A stretch of 52,996 nt of DNA from Cypionkella sp. (GCA_025458525.1 JALOSF010000007.1:1-52996), one strand, 5' to 3'; counted from the first letter of the stretch, positions 7,673 to 15,742 are shown. The notes: generated from the sequence alone by a model not told the origin. A program made the numbers and translations.

Positions 7673-8493
7673 CCACCGATCCCACCCCACAGGACAAGGC
7701 CGATCTGGCGCTGGCCCAGCAGGCTGCGACAGAGGCGGGGCAGATCCTGCTGCGCCACTGGGCCGCGCGGGCCGACCTGACGGTCACAACCAAACGGGCC
7801 GGTGATTTCCTGTCGCAGGCCGATGTTGCGGCGGAAACCTGCCTGCGCACCATCCTGCTGGGCGCCCGGCCCGAGGATGGCTGGCTGGGCGAGGAAACCG
7901 GCGAAACCGGCCCGGCCCGGCGCCGCTGGATCGTCGATCCTCTGGACGGCACGACCAATTTCCTGCGCGGCATCCCCCATTGGGCGGTGTCCGTCGCGCT
8001 GGAGGTCGAGGGCCTGCGCCGCATCGGCGTGGTGCATGACCCAGTCAAGGGCGAAACCTTCGCGGCCCGTTTGGGCGGGGGGGCCACGCTGAACGGGCGG
8101 CCGATCCGTGTGGCGCAAACCCGCGATCTTTCGGCGGCCCTGTTCGGCACGGGCATTCCGTTTGGCGCGATGAACCATATCGACGATCACGCCGCCGACA
8201 TCGCGCGGCTGGTGCCGCATTGCGCGGGCGTGCGGCGGATGGGGGCGGCGGCGCTCGACCTTGCCTATGTGGCGGCGGGGCGGCTCGATGGGTTCTGGGA
8301 ACGCCGCCTGCGCCCCTGGGATATCGCGGCGGGCCTTGTGCTGCTGCACGAGGCGGGCGCGCAGACCGCCGCGCTCGACAAAGGCGACCGACCAGAGGCT
8401 TCGGGCACGGTGCTGACCGCAACGCCCGCGCTGTTTGCGGCCTTTGCCAGTATCTTGCGCGATCAGCCCACGGCCGAGGGCAGCCGCGCATAA
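7669..8493 (+). CDS. Inositol monophosphatase-family phosphatase
   Basis: A 274-residue metal-dependent phosphatase of the IMPase/CysQ/histidinol-phosphatase family. Visible motifs are EETGE (metal-binding acid), WIVDPLDGTTNF (signature metal site) and RPWDIAAG near the C-terminus (third metal Asp). Family substrates include inositol phosphate, 3'-phosphoadenosine phosphate and sugar phosphates; the sequence does not say which. It is translationally coupled to the glycosyltransferase (ATGA), suggesting removal of a phosphate from the same pathway intermediate. Its 3' end overlaps the convergent FkbM gene by 31 bases. Confidence 0.85.
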   Translation: MTTDPTPQDKADLALAQQAATEAGQILLRHWAARADLTVTTKRAGDFLSQADVAAETCLRTILLGARPEDGWLGEETGETGPARRRWIVDPLDGTTNFLRGIPHWAVSVALEVEGLRRIGVVHDPVKGETFAARLGGGATLNGRPIRVAQTRDLSAALFGTGIPFGAMNHIDDHAADIARLVPHCAGVRRMGAAALDLAYVAAGRLDGFWERRLRPWDIAAGLVLLHEAGAQTAALDKGDRPEASGTVLTATPALFAAFASILRDQPTAEGSRA

Positions 8494-9206
8494 AGATCGC
8501 CGGACCCCGCCTCGGGGCCAAGCCCGCGCAGCCACGCCCGCGTGTCCTCGGGGCCTTGCCAGCGGTCCCACAGAAAGGCCGCGGCCTCGCCCCGCACGGG
8601 ATTGAACTGATAGGGTCCAAGCTGCATCAGCCGGTCAATCACCGCCAGCGTCAGATCCGGAAAGCCCGGCAGATATTCGACCGAGACATAGTCCACCGGC
8701 TGGCTGAGGCCCGAAAGCACTTCGAGTTCATAGCCTTCGACATCGATCTTGATATAACGCGGCACGCCTTCCTCGGCGATCAGACGGTCAAGCGTCGTGA
8801 CCTGCACCTGCTGTGCTGTGTCCCAACGCACATGTTCGAAGCCCGGCGCCGCGGCGGCCTGCTCGACGAAGCCGGTCTTGAGCGACGACACCGTCGGGTG
8901 GCGCGACGACACCGCCATCTGCGCCACGCTGACCGAACCGCCTGCCGCCGCCTCGACCAGCCGGATGTCGTCCGGCAAGGTCAGGCGCAAATAGCGCGCA
9001 AAGATCCCCTGCGGCTCCAGCGCCACGACACGCGCGCCGGCAGCCCGCATCGCCCGCGCGCGGGTGCCGACATGGGCGCCGATGTCAAAGGCCAGATCGC
9101 CGGGACGCAGCAGGCCGCCGTAAAACCGGCGCAGGGGCCGCGTCCTCACCGGGTTGTGATAGATCACGACCGAGCGCAACAGACCGAGCCACTTCGTCAC
9201 CTTCAC
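8463..9206 (-). CDS. FkbM-family SAM-dependent methyltransferase
   Basis: A 247-residue protein with the FkbM methyltransferase core: motif I LAFDIGAHVGTRA, a following ALEP acid strand, and the family block YIKIDVEGYELEVLSGL. FkbM enzymes O-methylate sugars and polyketides. I set the start at GTG 9206 (MKVTKWLG) because GGGGAG lies 7 bases upstream; starts at 9239 and 9320 have no binding site. The gene is divergent from ribA and convergent with the phosphatase inside the metabolic cluster, so it may methylate the same product or be an unrelated insertion. Confidence 0.8.
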   Translation of the reverse strand: MKVTKWLGLLRSVVIYHNPVRTRPLRRFYGGLLRPGDLAFDIGAHVGTRARAMRAAGARVVALEPQGIFARYLRLTLPDDIRLVEAAAGGSVSVAQMAVSSRHPTVSSLKTGFVEQAAAAPGFEHVRWDTAQQVQVTTLDRLIAEEGVPRYIKIDVEGYELEVLSGLSQPVDYVSVEYLPGFPDLTLAVIDRLMQLGPYQFNPVRGEAAAFLWDRWQGPEDTRAWLRGLGPEAGSGDLYARLPSAVG

Positions 9207-9375
9207 TCCCGATCTCCCCTTTTTGCGTTGCAAACCCATGTGCCGGGCAAGGCAGATAGCGTGCTTGCGCAAAGTCCCAAGGGGCTTGGCGAAAGATCGC
9301 GCAAGTGCTTTGCCACGCACGGAAAGTGGCGGGGGGCACTTGTCTGCCCCAATGTGACACTATGTAGAAGGCGCT

Positions 9376-10533
9376 GTGACATCCATTGGTTTTCTCATGA
9401 ACGCACCTTCCCTCAGCCGCCTGGTGGCGGCGCATAGTCCCTCGGCCCTTGCGCCCGATCTTACCGCGCGGGTGATGCGCGTGAAGGGCGATGTGCGGCT
9501 GGGTGTTCCGGTCGTGCTGACCGATGGTCATGCGGCGGCGCTGATCGTCGCGATCGAGGCCCTGACGGCCGACCGTCTGGCCGCGCTTCAGGCGATGGGA
9601 TCGGTGCCCGAGGTCGCGATCACCCGCCCGCGCGCGGCGTTCCTTGGCCATGGCGATTTGCCGGTGGCAAAGGTTCTGGCGCTCGACCTGCCGCCCGGGG
9701 CCGACCTTGCGGCGGTGCGCGCGATGGCAGAACCGGCGGCGCGGGCCGGCACGCCCCCGCCCCTGCATGACAGGTTGCGCGCGGGCGATGCCTTGCATCA
9801 GGCGGCCATCGCGCTGTGCAAATCGGCGCAGCTGTTGCCCGCCGCGCTGGTGCTGCCGGTGGCCGACGGGCTGGCCGAGGCGCAGCGCCATGGCCTGTGC
9901 CTGATCGCCGCGACAGATGTGCTTGCCGATCTGAAATCGGCGCGGGCGCAACGCCCGGTGTCGTCGGCCCCGCTGCCGATGGCGGTTCATGCCGCGGGGC
10001 GCGTGCATGTGTTTCGCCCCGATGACGGCGGGATCGAACATTACGCCATCGAAATCGGCGCGCCAGACCTGCGCGCCCCCGTTCTGGTGCGGCTGCATTC
10101 GGCCTGCTTCACCGGCGATGTGATGGGCAGCCTGAAATGCGATTGCGGCCCGCAGCTGCATGCCGCCTGTGCGGCGATGGCGGCCGAGGGAGGCGGGGTG
10201 CTGCTTTACCTCAATCAGGAAGGGCGCGGCATCGGCATGGCGAACAAGATGCGCGCCTATGCCCTGCAAGAGGCCGGTCACGACACGGTCGAGGCCAACC
10301 ACCACCTGGGCTTTGACGATGACGAGCGGGATTTCCGCATCGGTGCGGCGCTGCTGTCGCAGCTGGGGATTGGGTCGGTGCGGCTGTTGACGAACAATCC
10401 GGCCAAGGTTCGGATGCTGTCGGCCCATGGCATCGACATCGTGGACCGCGTGCCGCTGGCCGTGGGCAAGACCGAACAAAACGCCCGCTACCTTGCCACG
10501 AAGGCCAGCAAATCGGGCCATTTGCTGCCATGA
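9376..10533 (+). CDS. ribA: GTP cyclohydrolase II (RibA) with a long N-terminal domain
   Basis: A 385-residue protein. The C-terminal 190 residues are GTP cyclohydrolase II, which opens GTP to 2,5-diamino-6-ribosylamino-pyrimidinone phosphate, formate and pyrophosphate. The zinc site is clear (HSACFTGDVMGSLKCDCG, three Cys), as is the NQEGRGIGMANKMRAYALQ loop. The N-terminal 190 residues are not a recognisable dihydroxybutanone-phosphate synthase; alphaproteobacterial RibA often carries such an extension. The likely start is GTG 9376 behind AGAAGG; ATG 9397 is possible. Its stop overlaps the next gene (ATGA), placing it first in a five-gene operon. It may be the housekeeping riboflavin enzyme or one dedicated to this pathway. 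Confidence 0.88.
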   Translation: MTSIGFLMNAPSLSRLVAAHSPSALAPDLTARVMRVKGDVRLGVPVVLTDGHAAALIVAIEALTADRLAALQAMGSVPEVAITRPRAAFLGHGDLPVAKVLALDLPPGADLAAVRAMAEPAARAGTPPPLHDRLRAGDALHQAAIALCKSAQLLPAALVLPVADGLAEAQRHGLCLIAATDVLADLKSARAQRPVSSAPLPMAVHAAGRVHVFRPDDGGIEHYAIEIGAPDLRAPVLVRLHSACFTGDVMGSLKCDCGPQLHAACAAMAAEGGGVLLYLNQEGRGIGMANKMRAYALQEAGHDTVEANHHLGFDDDERDFRIGAALLSQLGIGSVRLLTNNPAKVRMLSAHGIDIVDRVPLAVGKTEQNARYLATKASKSGHLLP

Positions 10534-11480
10534 TGGCGCAGGCCCTTTGGTGCACCGCCCCGGACCGGGCCGAAATCCGCGCAGCAAACCTGGGCGAAGG
10601 CATTGCGGTTCAGACCCTGTTCACCGGCATCAGCCGGGGGACGGAGCGGCTGGTGTCCAAGGGTCTTGTGCCGCGCTCGGAACAGGTGCGGATGCGCGGG
10701 CCGGGGATGGAGGGCGATTTTCCGTTTCCGGTCAAATACGGCTATTGCAACGTGGGCCGGGTGCTTGAAGGCGCCGATGCCGGGCGGGCGGTCTTTGCGC
10801 TGTTCCCGCATCAGACTGCCTATCGCCTGCCACAGTCGGCGCTGACCCTGCTGCCCGAGGCGCTGCCGCCGGGCCGGGCGGTGCTGGCCGCGAACATGGA
10901 AACCGCGCTCAACATCCTGTGGGACAGCGGCGCGGGCGCGGGCGACCGCATCGCGGTGATCGGCGCGGGCGTCGTCGGCACCTTGACAGCCTGGCTTGCC
11001 GCGCGCCTGCCGGGGGCCGAGGTCACGCTGTGCGACATCAGCCCGGCACGCGCCGGGCTTGCCGCCACGCTTGGCCTGCGCTTTGCCGCGCCGCAGGATG
11101 TGCCGCAGGACTGCGATGTGGTGATCCACACCAGCGCGTCAGAGGCGGGTCTGGCGCAGGCGCTGTCGCTGGCAGGGCTGGGGGCCACGGTGGTCGAGGC
11201 CAGCTGGTATGGCGACCGGCCTGTCACCCTGCCGCTGGGCGAGGCGTTTCACAGCCGCCGCCTGCGCCTGATCAGCAGTCAGGTGGGCAATCTGCCGCCC
11301 GAGCGCAGCCCGCGCTGGACCTATGCCCGACGCCTGGCCAAGGCGCTGGATCTGCTGTGCGATCCCGCGCTTGATGCGCTGATCTCGGGCGAGACGGACT
11401 TTGCCGCCCTGCCCGATGTTTACAGCAAAATTCTCGATGCGCCTGAAACTCTGTGCCACCGCATTCGGTTTACAGGCTGA
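10530..11480 (+). CDS. BchC-like medium-chain dehydrogenase lacking obvious zinc ligands
   Basis: A 316-residue medium-chain dehydrogenase/reductase resembling the BchC/zinc-binding dehydrogenase group: TGISRGTERL in the N-terminal catalytic domain and a Rossmann nucleotide site VIGAGVVGTLTAWLAA near residue 150. The usual catalytic-zinc His-Glu pair is replaced by KYGYCNVGRV, and no structural-zinc Cys cluster is present, so it may be zinc-free. It would reduce or oxidise a hydroxyl/carbonyl using NAD(P). ATG 10530 overlaps the ribA stop. This is unlikely to be a photosynthesis gene: no other bch genes are near, and its neighbours point to pterin/flavin-type chemistry. Confidence 0.75.
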   Translation: MMAQALWCTAPDRAEIRAANLGEGIAVQTLFTGISRGTERLVSKGLVPRSEQVRMRGPGMEGDFPFPVKYGYCNVGRVLEGADAGRAVFALFPHQTAYRLPQSALTLLPEALPPGRAVLAANMETALNILWDSGAGAGDRIAVIGAGVVGTLTAWLAARLPGAEVTLCDISPARAGLAATLGLRFAAPQDVPQDCDVVIHTSASEAGLAQALSLAGLGATVVEASWYGDRPVTLPLGEAFHSRRLRLISSQVGNLPPERSPRWTYARRLAKALDLLCDPALDALISGETDFAALPDVYSKILDAPETLCHRIRFTG

Positions 11481-11527
11481 CCCCGCCGATCCCACCACGC
11501 GCCGACCCCACCCTGCAAGGAGCCGCT

Positions 11528-11923
11528 ATGTACGCCGTCGAAGTCCGTGACCATATCATGATCGCCCATTCCTTTCCCTCGCCGCTGTTCGGCCCGGCGC
11601 AGGGGGTGCATGGGGCGACCTTCACGGTGGATGTGGCATTCTTTGCCGATGACATCGACGAACACGGGCTGGTGGTGGACATCGGCCTTGCGATCGAGGC
11701 GCTGTCACAGGTGTTGCAGCCGCTGCGCTACAAGAACCTGGACGAGGCCGAGGAATTCAAAGGCATTTTCACCACCACCGAGTTCCTCTCGGGCCATATC
11801 TTTCGCGAAATGGCGGCGCGCGTGCGGGCGGGCGATCTGAAGGACGCAGGCCGCGTCAAACGGCTGCGCGTCACGCTGCACGAAAGCCATCTGGCGCGCG
11901 GCTGGTATGAGGCCGAGATCTGA
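11528..11923 (+). CDS. 6-pyruvoyl/6-carboxytetrahydropterin synthase-fold protein with altered active site
   Basis: A 131-residue T-fold protein aligning end to end with QueD/PTPS: AHSF (first zinc His, residue 14), LVVDIGLA, the T-x-E segment TTTEFLSGH, and a C-terminal Glu (residue 119). Canonical HGH is HGA (28-30), so one zinc ligand is missing; the catalytic Cys position is Ala24 (PAQGVHG); and the Asp-His pair of LDHH is replaced in LRYKN (66-70). It is therefore probably not a normal QueD and may bind a different substrate or act differently. ATG 11528 is preceded by AAGGAG. It lies 47 bases after the dehydrogenase and 3 bases before the methyltransferase. Confidence 0.8.
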   Translation: MYAVEVRDHIMIAHSFPSPLFGPAQGVHGATFTVDVAFFADDIDEHGLVVDIGLAIEALSQVLQPLRYKNLDEAEEFKGIFTTTEFLSGHIFREMAARVRAGDLKDAGRVKRLRVTLHESHLARGWYEAEI

Positions 11924-11926
11924 GCC

Positions 11927-12706
11927 ATGGGATTTTCCGCATCCTGGCTGGCCTTGCGCGAACCTGCCGACCATGCGGCGCGGGACGAGGGCCTGTTGCG
12001 GGCGGCGGTCCAGGCGGCAGGCGCCGACCCGGTGATCGTCGATCTGGGCAGTGGCACGGGGTCCACCTTGCGCGCCTTTGCGCCGCATCTGGGGCGACCC
12101 GCGCGCTGGCGGCCGGTCGATCATGACCCGACCCTTCTGGCCCATGCGGCAGCGTCTGCCGATGGTCTGGCAACGACGCATCAGATCGATCTGCGCGACC
12201 TTGAGGCCCTGCCGCTCGACCAGGCCAGTCTTGTCACCGCTTCGGCGCTGCTGGACCTGTGTTCCGAGGCTTGGGTGCGCGGGCTTGCCCAGCGGCTTGC
12301 GGCGCGGTCGCTGCCGTTTTACGCGGCGCTGAACTATGACGGGGTGATGCATTGGTCGCCGCCCGCTCTGGCCGATGCGGATGTGACACAGGCCTTCAAC
12401 CGCCATCAGCGCGGCGACAAGGGCTTTGGCCCGGCCCTTGGCCCGGATGCAGCGTCGGCGATTGCCGATATCTTCGGCGCTGCCGGCTTTACCGTTTTGC
12501 GCGCGCAAAGCCCGTGGCGGCTTGGTCCCGAGGACGCGGCATTGCAGCGCGAGCTGCTGGCCGGCATCGCCCAGGCCGCCGCCGAGGCGGGGGCAGAGGC
12601 CGCGCCAGACTGGCTGCGCACCCGGCTGGATGCCCTGCCGCAAGCCCAGTGCCACATCGGCCACCTCGATATTCTTGCGCTGCCCCCGGATCAGGGCGCG
12701 AGATGA
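11927..12706 (+). CDS. Class I SAM-dependent methyltransferase
   Basis: A 259-residue Rossmann-fold methyltransferase. Motif I is VIVDLGSGTGS (about residue 37), followed by an RPVDHDPTLL acid strand and a motif IV-like SLVTASALLDLCSE. The C-terminal half carries ALNYDGVMHWSP, probably substrate-facing. The ATG at 11927 lies 3 bases after the preceding stop, so the two genes are coupled. Substrate unknown; by context it would methylate the heterocycle made by its operon partners. Confidence 0.8.
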   Translation: MGFSASWLALREPADHAARDEGLLRAAVQAAGADPVIVDLGSGTGSTLRAFAPHLGRPARWRPVDHDPTLLAHAAASADGLATTHQIDLRDLEALPLDQASLVTASALLDLCSEAWVRGLAQRLAARSLPFYAALNYDGVMHWSPPALADADVTQAFNRHQRGDKGFGPALGPDAASAIADIFGAAGFTVLRAQSPWRLGPEDAALQRELLAGIAQAAAEAGAEAAPDWLRTRLDALPQAQCHIGHLDILALPPDQGAR

Positions 12707-12728
12707 GCGGCACCACAGGAGGACAGCG

Positions 12729-13574
12729 ATGCAAGCGGTGACAGTGACCCCCAAAGTCTGGGAACGCATCCTTTCGGTGCGTGCGGGCCTTTCCTGCGCC
12801 TGTTGCGGCAACTGGACCGAGGGCGAGCGCGCGGCGCTGGCGCTTTATGGCCCCTTGGCGCGGCGCGATCTGGGCCCGGTCGCGGTGGCGCAGATCGGCC
12901 AGTCGCTGGACGGGCGGGTGGCGACTGTTTCGGGCGATGCGCGCGATGTGTCGGGCCCCGATGGTCTTGCGCATCTGCACCGGATGCGGGCGCTGGTCGA
13001 TGGCGTGGTGATCGGGGTCGGCACGGCGCTGCACGATCAGGCGCGGTTGACCGTGCGGCTGTGCAGCGGCCCGAACCCGGCGCGGATCGTGATCGACCCC
13101 AAGGGCCGCTTGCCCGACGATGCCCCTGCCCTGCGCGCCGATGGCACCCGCCGCATCGTGGTGCAGGCGGTGGATCGGCCGCGTCCTGCCGGGGTCGAGG
13201 TGCTGCGCCTGCCGTTGTGCGACGGGGTGTTCCGCCCCGAGACCCTGTGTGACGCCCTGCATGAGGCCGGTTTGCAGACCCTGCTGATCGAAGGGGGCGC
13301 CATCACCATCGCAGCCTTTCTGGAGGCGGGGCTTCTGGCGCGGCTTCAGGTGGCGGTGGCGCCCCTCTTGATCGGCGCGGGGCCTGCGGCGCTGACCACC
13401 CGGCAGCCCAAGCTCAAGCTGGCCGATTGCCTGCGCCCCGAAATGCGGGTGTTCGGGCTTGGGTCGGATGTGCTGTTCGATTGCAGCCTGTCGCCCCAGG
13501 CTGCCGCCGCCCTCCTGCCGCTGCACCATCCCGCCGAACGGCGGCCGCGCCGGGCGGCCTCGCTTCTGTCCTGA
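12729..13574 (+). CDS. RibD C-terminal (reductase)-domain protein
   Basis: A 281-residue protein whose main part is the DHFR-like RibD_C/HTP reductase domain: IGQSLDGRVA, GVVIGVGTAL, PARIVIDPKGRLP and LLIEGG are the family landmarks. In riboflavin synthesis this domain reduces the ribosyl side chain with NADPH. The deaminase domain of full RibD (HAE and PCxxxxxC zinc motifs) is absent; instead the first 55 residues contain CACCGNW. ATG 12729 follows GGAGG. It is the last gene of the ribA operon, so a role on the RibA product or a derivative is likely, but whether it serves riboflavin or a side pathway is open. Confidence 0.82.
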   Translation: MQAVTVTPKVWERILSVRAGLSCACCGNWTEGERAALALYGPLARRDLGPVAVAQIGQSLDGRVATVSGDARDVSGPDGLAHLHRMRALVDGVVIGVGTALHDQARLTVRLCSGPNPARIVIDPKGRLPDDAPALRADGTRRIVVQAVDRPRPAGVEVLRLPLCDGVFRPETLCDALHEAGLQTLLIEGGAITIAAFLEAGLLARLQVAVAPLLIGAGPAALTTRQPKLKLADCLRPEMRVFGLGSDVLFDCSLSPQAAAALLPLHHPAERRPRRAASLLS

Positions 13575-13614
13575 CGCCGGCGCGTCTGGTCCGGCACGGG
13601 CGACCCGGCGGCGG

Positions 13615-14394
13615 CTAGTCCACCATCTGCGTCGCAAGGGCGAAATCGGTCAGTTCCGCCTCGACAAGGATATAGATGTCTTGCGGCGGGGTTTGCATCG
13701 CACGGGCCGCCAGCCGCAGATCGATCCCCATCTCGGTCAGATAATCCAGCACCTCGGCCTGGCCGTGCTGGATGCTTTCCACCGCCAGAAAGGCGGGCAG
13801 CAAGGTGTTTTCGCCGAAATAGTGCTGATGCACCCCGACCAGCGCGCCACGGCTGACGATGCGCTCGGTTCCGGCAGCAAGGATATAGGGGCAGGCCGAA
13901 AAGCAGGCGGCCCCGTCTTGCATCGCAACGGGCCAGCCTGCCGCGCGGATGGTCCGCCCGATGTCAAGCGCGTCGGCCACCGACCCGCCGGGGCTGTGCA
14001 AAGCGATGCGGTCGGGCGTGACCGCATCGCCCTGCGCCAGATGCTGCGCAAAACGGGTCGCATCGCCGGGCGCGATTTCGCCTTCCAGCAGCAGGGTCAG
14101 GCCGCCCGCGTCGCGCACTTCGGTGAATTGCAGCCGGGCGGGCAGCGTGTCGCTGCGGGGAAAACCGGGGCTGGCGGGGCGATCCTGCGGCAGATCGCGC
14201 GGGCTGTAGCGCCGGGTCTGATCGCCGGGGCGCACCGGAACTGCGGCGGGCGGTGGCGGATCGGCACGCAGCATCTCGGGCACCAGCCGCTGGAAATCGC
14301 CAAACACGATCACCCCCGCCAGCGCGATCTGCAAGACCAGCATCGCCTGCAACACCCGCCCCGCGCGAGACACGCGCCTGCCCTGCGCCGCCAT
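13615..14394 (-). CDS. ClpP/SppA-like COG3904-type membrane-anchored protein
   Basis: A 259-residue protein with one N-terminal membrane segment (about 16-33, LQAMLVLQIALAGVIVF) and a probable periplasmic crotonase/ClpP-like domain. Landmarks are RIALHSPGGSVADALDIG (the oxyanion-type glycine turn) and CFSACPYILAAG, where the Ser matches the nucleophile position of ClpP/SppA relatives, then GVHQHYF with a possible catalytic His. Activity is unproven for this group. It starts 7 bases after the stop of the 446-residue membrane protein and is surely co-transcribed with it. It converges with the RibD-like gene. Confidence 0.7.
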   Translation of the reverse strand: MAAQGRRVSRAGRVLQAMLVLQIALAGVIVFGDFQRLVPEMLRADPPPPAAVPVRPGDQTRRYSPRDLPQDRPASPGFPRSDTLPARLQFTEVRDAGGLTLLLEGEIAPGDATRFAQHLAQGDAVTPDRIALHSPGGSVADALDIGRTIRAAGWPVAMQDGAACFSACPYILAAGTERIVSRGALVGVHQHYFGENTLLPAFLAVESIQHGQAEVLDYLTEMGIDLRLAARAMQTPPQDIYILVEAELTDFALATQMVD

Positions 14395-14401
14395 GACCGC
14401 G

Positions 14402-15742
14402 CTACCGCCGGGCGCCCAGCACGATGGCGGGCGGCTCTGGCTCGGGGCTGGCAGAGGGTGCGGCGGGGTCGGCCGTTCCCTTGCGCATCGGCGATGCGGC
14501 GCCCTGTGGCGCGTCCTGTGCCGGGCCTTCGACGCTTTCCAGATCGCGCAGCGCCGTCACCGCAGCGCGCAATTCGGCCAGCGTCATGGTTTCGGCGGGG
14601 TCCGTGCTTTCACGGTCGGCACGGATCGCGCCTTGCGCCACCATCATGATGAACACCAGCACCGCAGGCAGCAGATCGATCGCAATCGCCCCCGCCCACG
14701 AGGGGATGAAGTCCCCGGCATAGCGCAAGACCGCGTCGGCGGTCGAAATCGGGCTGTAGGTGGTGTCATCCGGGGTGGGCATCGCCAGCACCTCATCGGC
14801 AGCGGCCTTGAGAGTGCCCGCCCGCTGCGCCAGCAAGCCCAGCACCGCGTCGATGGTGCTGCGCTGATCGTTGCGGATGCTGTCGGTCGATCCGTCGAGT
14901 TCCGGCACCACGACCGAAGCCGACAGATCCTGCGCTGCCCGCGCGACCAGAGGCGCCACCGACAGTTGCCGCAATTGCGCGATCAACCCGGCCAGACGCA
15001 CCGATTCTTCGGCGAATTCGACCGACCGCTGCTCGATGTCGCCGCTTGACGCGGTCAGCGCGCGCATCCGGCTCAGGATCTGGTTGCCCTCGGCAAAGGC
15101 GGCCTCGACCAGCGGCCCCTGCGCCGTGATCTGCGCTTCGAGCCCCGCAAGCTCATCCGCCTTCTGGGTCAGCACGCGAAACACCGCGCCACGCCCGGCG
15201 GTGCCCGACAGGTTGCCCGTCGCCTCTTGCGCCGACAGATCGGCAAAGCTCTGGCGCGTGCGGGCCACATCCAGCGACAGGCCCTGTGCCGCCACCGCAA
15301 CGCGGTGCGCCTGTTCCAGCCCGGTCTGATACTGCTGCACGGTGCGGGCAAGATGCTGTTCCACAGCCGCCGATCCGGCCAGCGCGGCGGCATTCAGCCA
15401 ACTTGACATGGCGATGATCGCAAGCGAGCCAAGCGCCATCGACAAAAACAGCCCTAGCCGCGCCGCGCCCGTGCGCACCGCCGGCAACAGGCGGATCATA
15501 TAGCTCCAGAACACGAAGATCGCGACGGACACGGCCAGCGAATAGGCAACCGCCGCAAGGAATGACAGCGCCCCGGTCCCGTTGAGCAGGGACGACACCC
15601 CAAGGTAGGTGTAGATGCCAGAGGCCACCGAAAGGACGCCCAGGGCCATTGGGGTAAAGGTTTCCAGCGCCGCCAGATGGCCTTCGATCTCGCGCGCGGA
15701 ATGCAGGCCACGCGTTTCGGCGGCGGTCGGTCTGGCGGGCAT
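14402..15742 (-). CDS. Four-segment membrane protein with a long coiled-coil domain (unknown function)
   Basis: A 446-residue protein that I do not recognise. Hydrophobic segments lie at about 31-51, 57-79, 95-113 and 350-372; between the third and fourth is a 230-residue Ala/Gln/Glu-rich helical, coiled-coil-like region that should be on one side of the membrane, plausibly the periplasm. The C-terminal 70 residues are Pro/Ala-rich and disordered. ATG 15742 has AAGGAG at 8 bases. It forms a two-gene unit with the ClpP-like protein downstream, suggesting a membrane scaffold plus protease-fold partner (inference). Confidence 0.6.
   Translation of the reverse strand: MPARPTAAETRGLHSAREIEGHLAALETFTPMALGVLSVASGIYTYLGVSSLLNGTGALSFLAAVAYSLAVSVAIFVFWSYMIRLLPAVRTGAARLGLFLSMALGSLAIIAMSSWLNAAALAGSAAVEQHLARTVQQYQTGLEQAHRVAVAAQGLSLDVARTRQSFADLSAQEATGNLSGTAGRGAVFRVLTQKADELAGLEAQITAQGPLVEAAFAEGNQILSRMRALTASSGDIEQRSVEFAEESVRLAGLIAQLRQLSVAPLVARAAQDLSASVVVPELDGSTDSIRNDQRSTIDAVLGLLAQRAGTLKAAADEVLAMPTPDDTTYSPISTADAVLRYAGDFIPSWAGAIAIDLLPAVLVFIMMVAQGAIRADRESTDPAETMTLAELRAAVTALRDLESVEGPAQDAPQGAASPMRKGTADPAAPSASPEPEPPAIVLGARR

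Noticed and set aside
9207-9320. Longer FkbM protein starting at 9320 or 9239
   Set aside because: Neither start has a ribosome binding site, whereas GTG 9206 has GGGGAG at 7 bases.
10530-11480. Reading the dehydrogenase as bacteriochlorophyll enzyme BchC
   Set aside because: No photosynthesis genes are nearby and it is translationally coupled to ribA.
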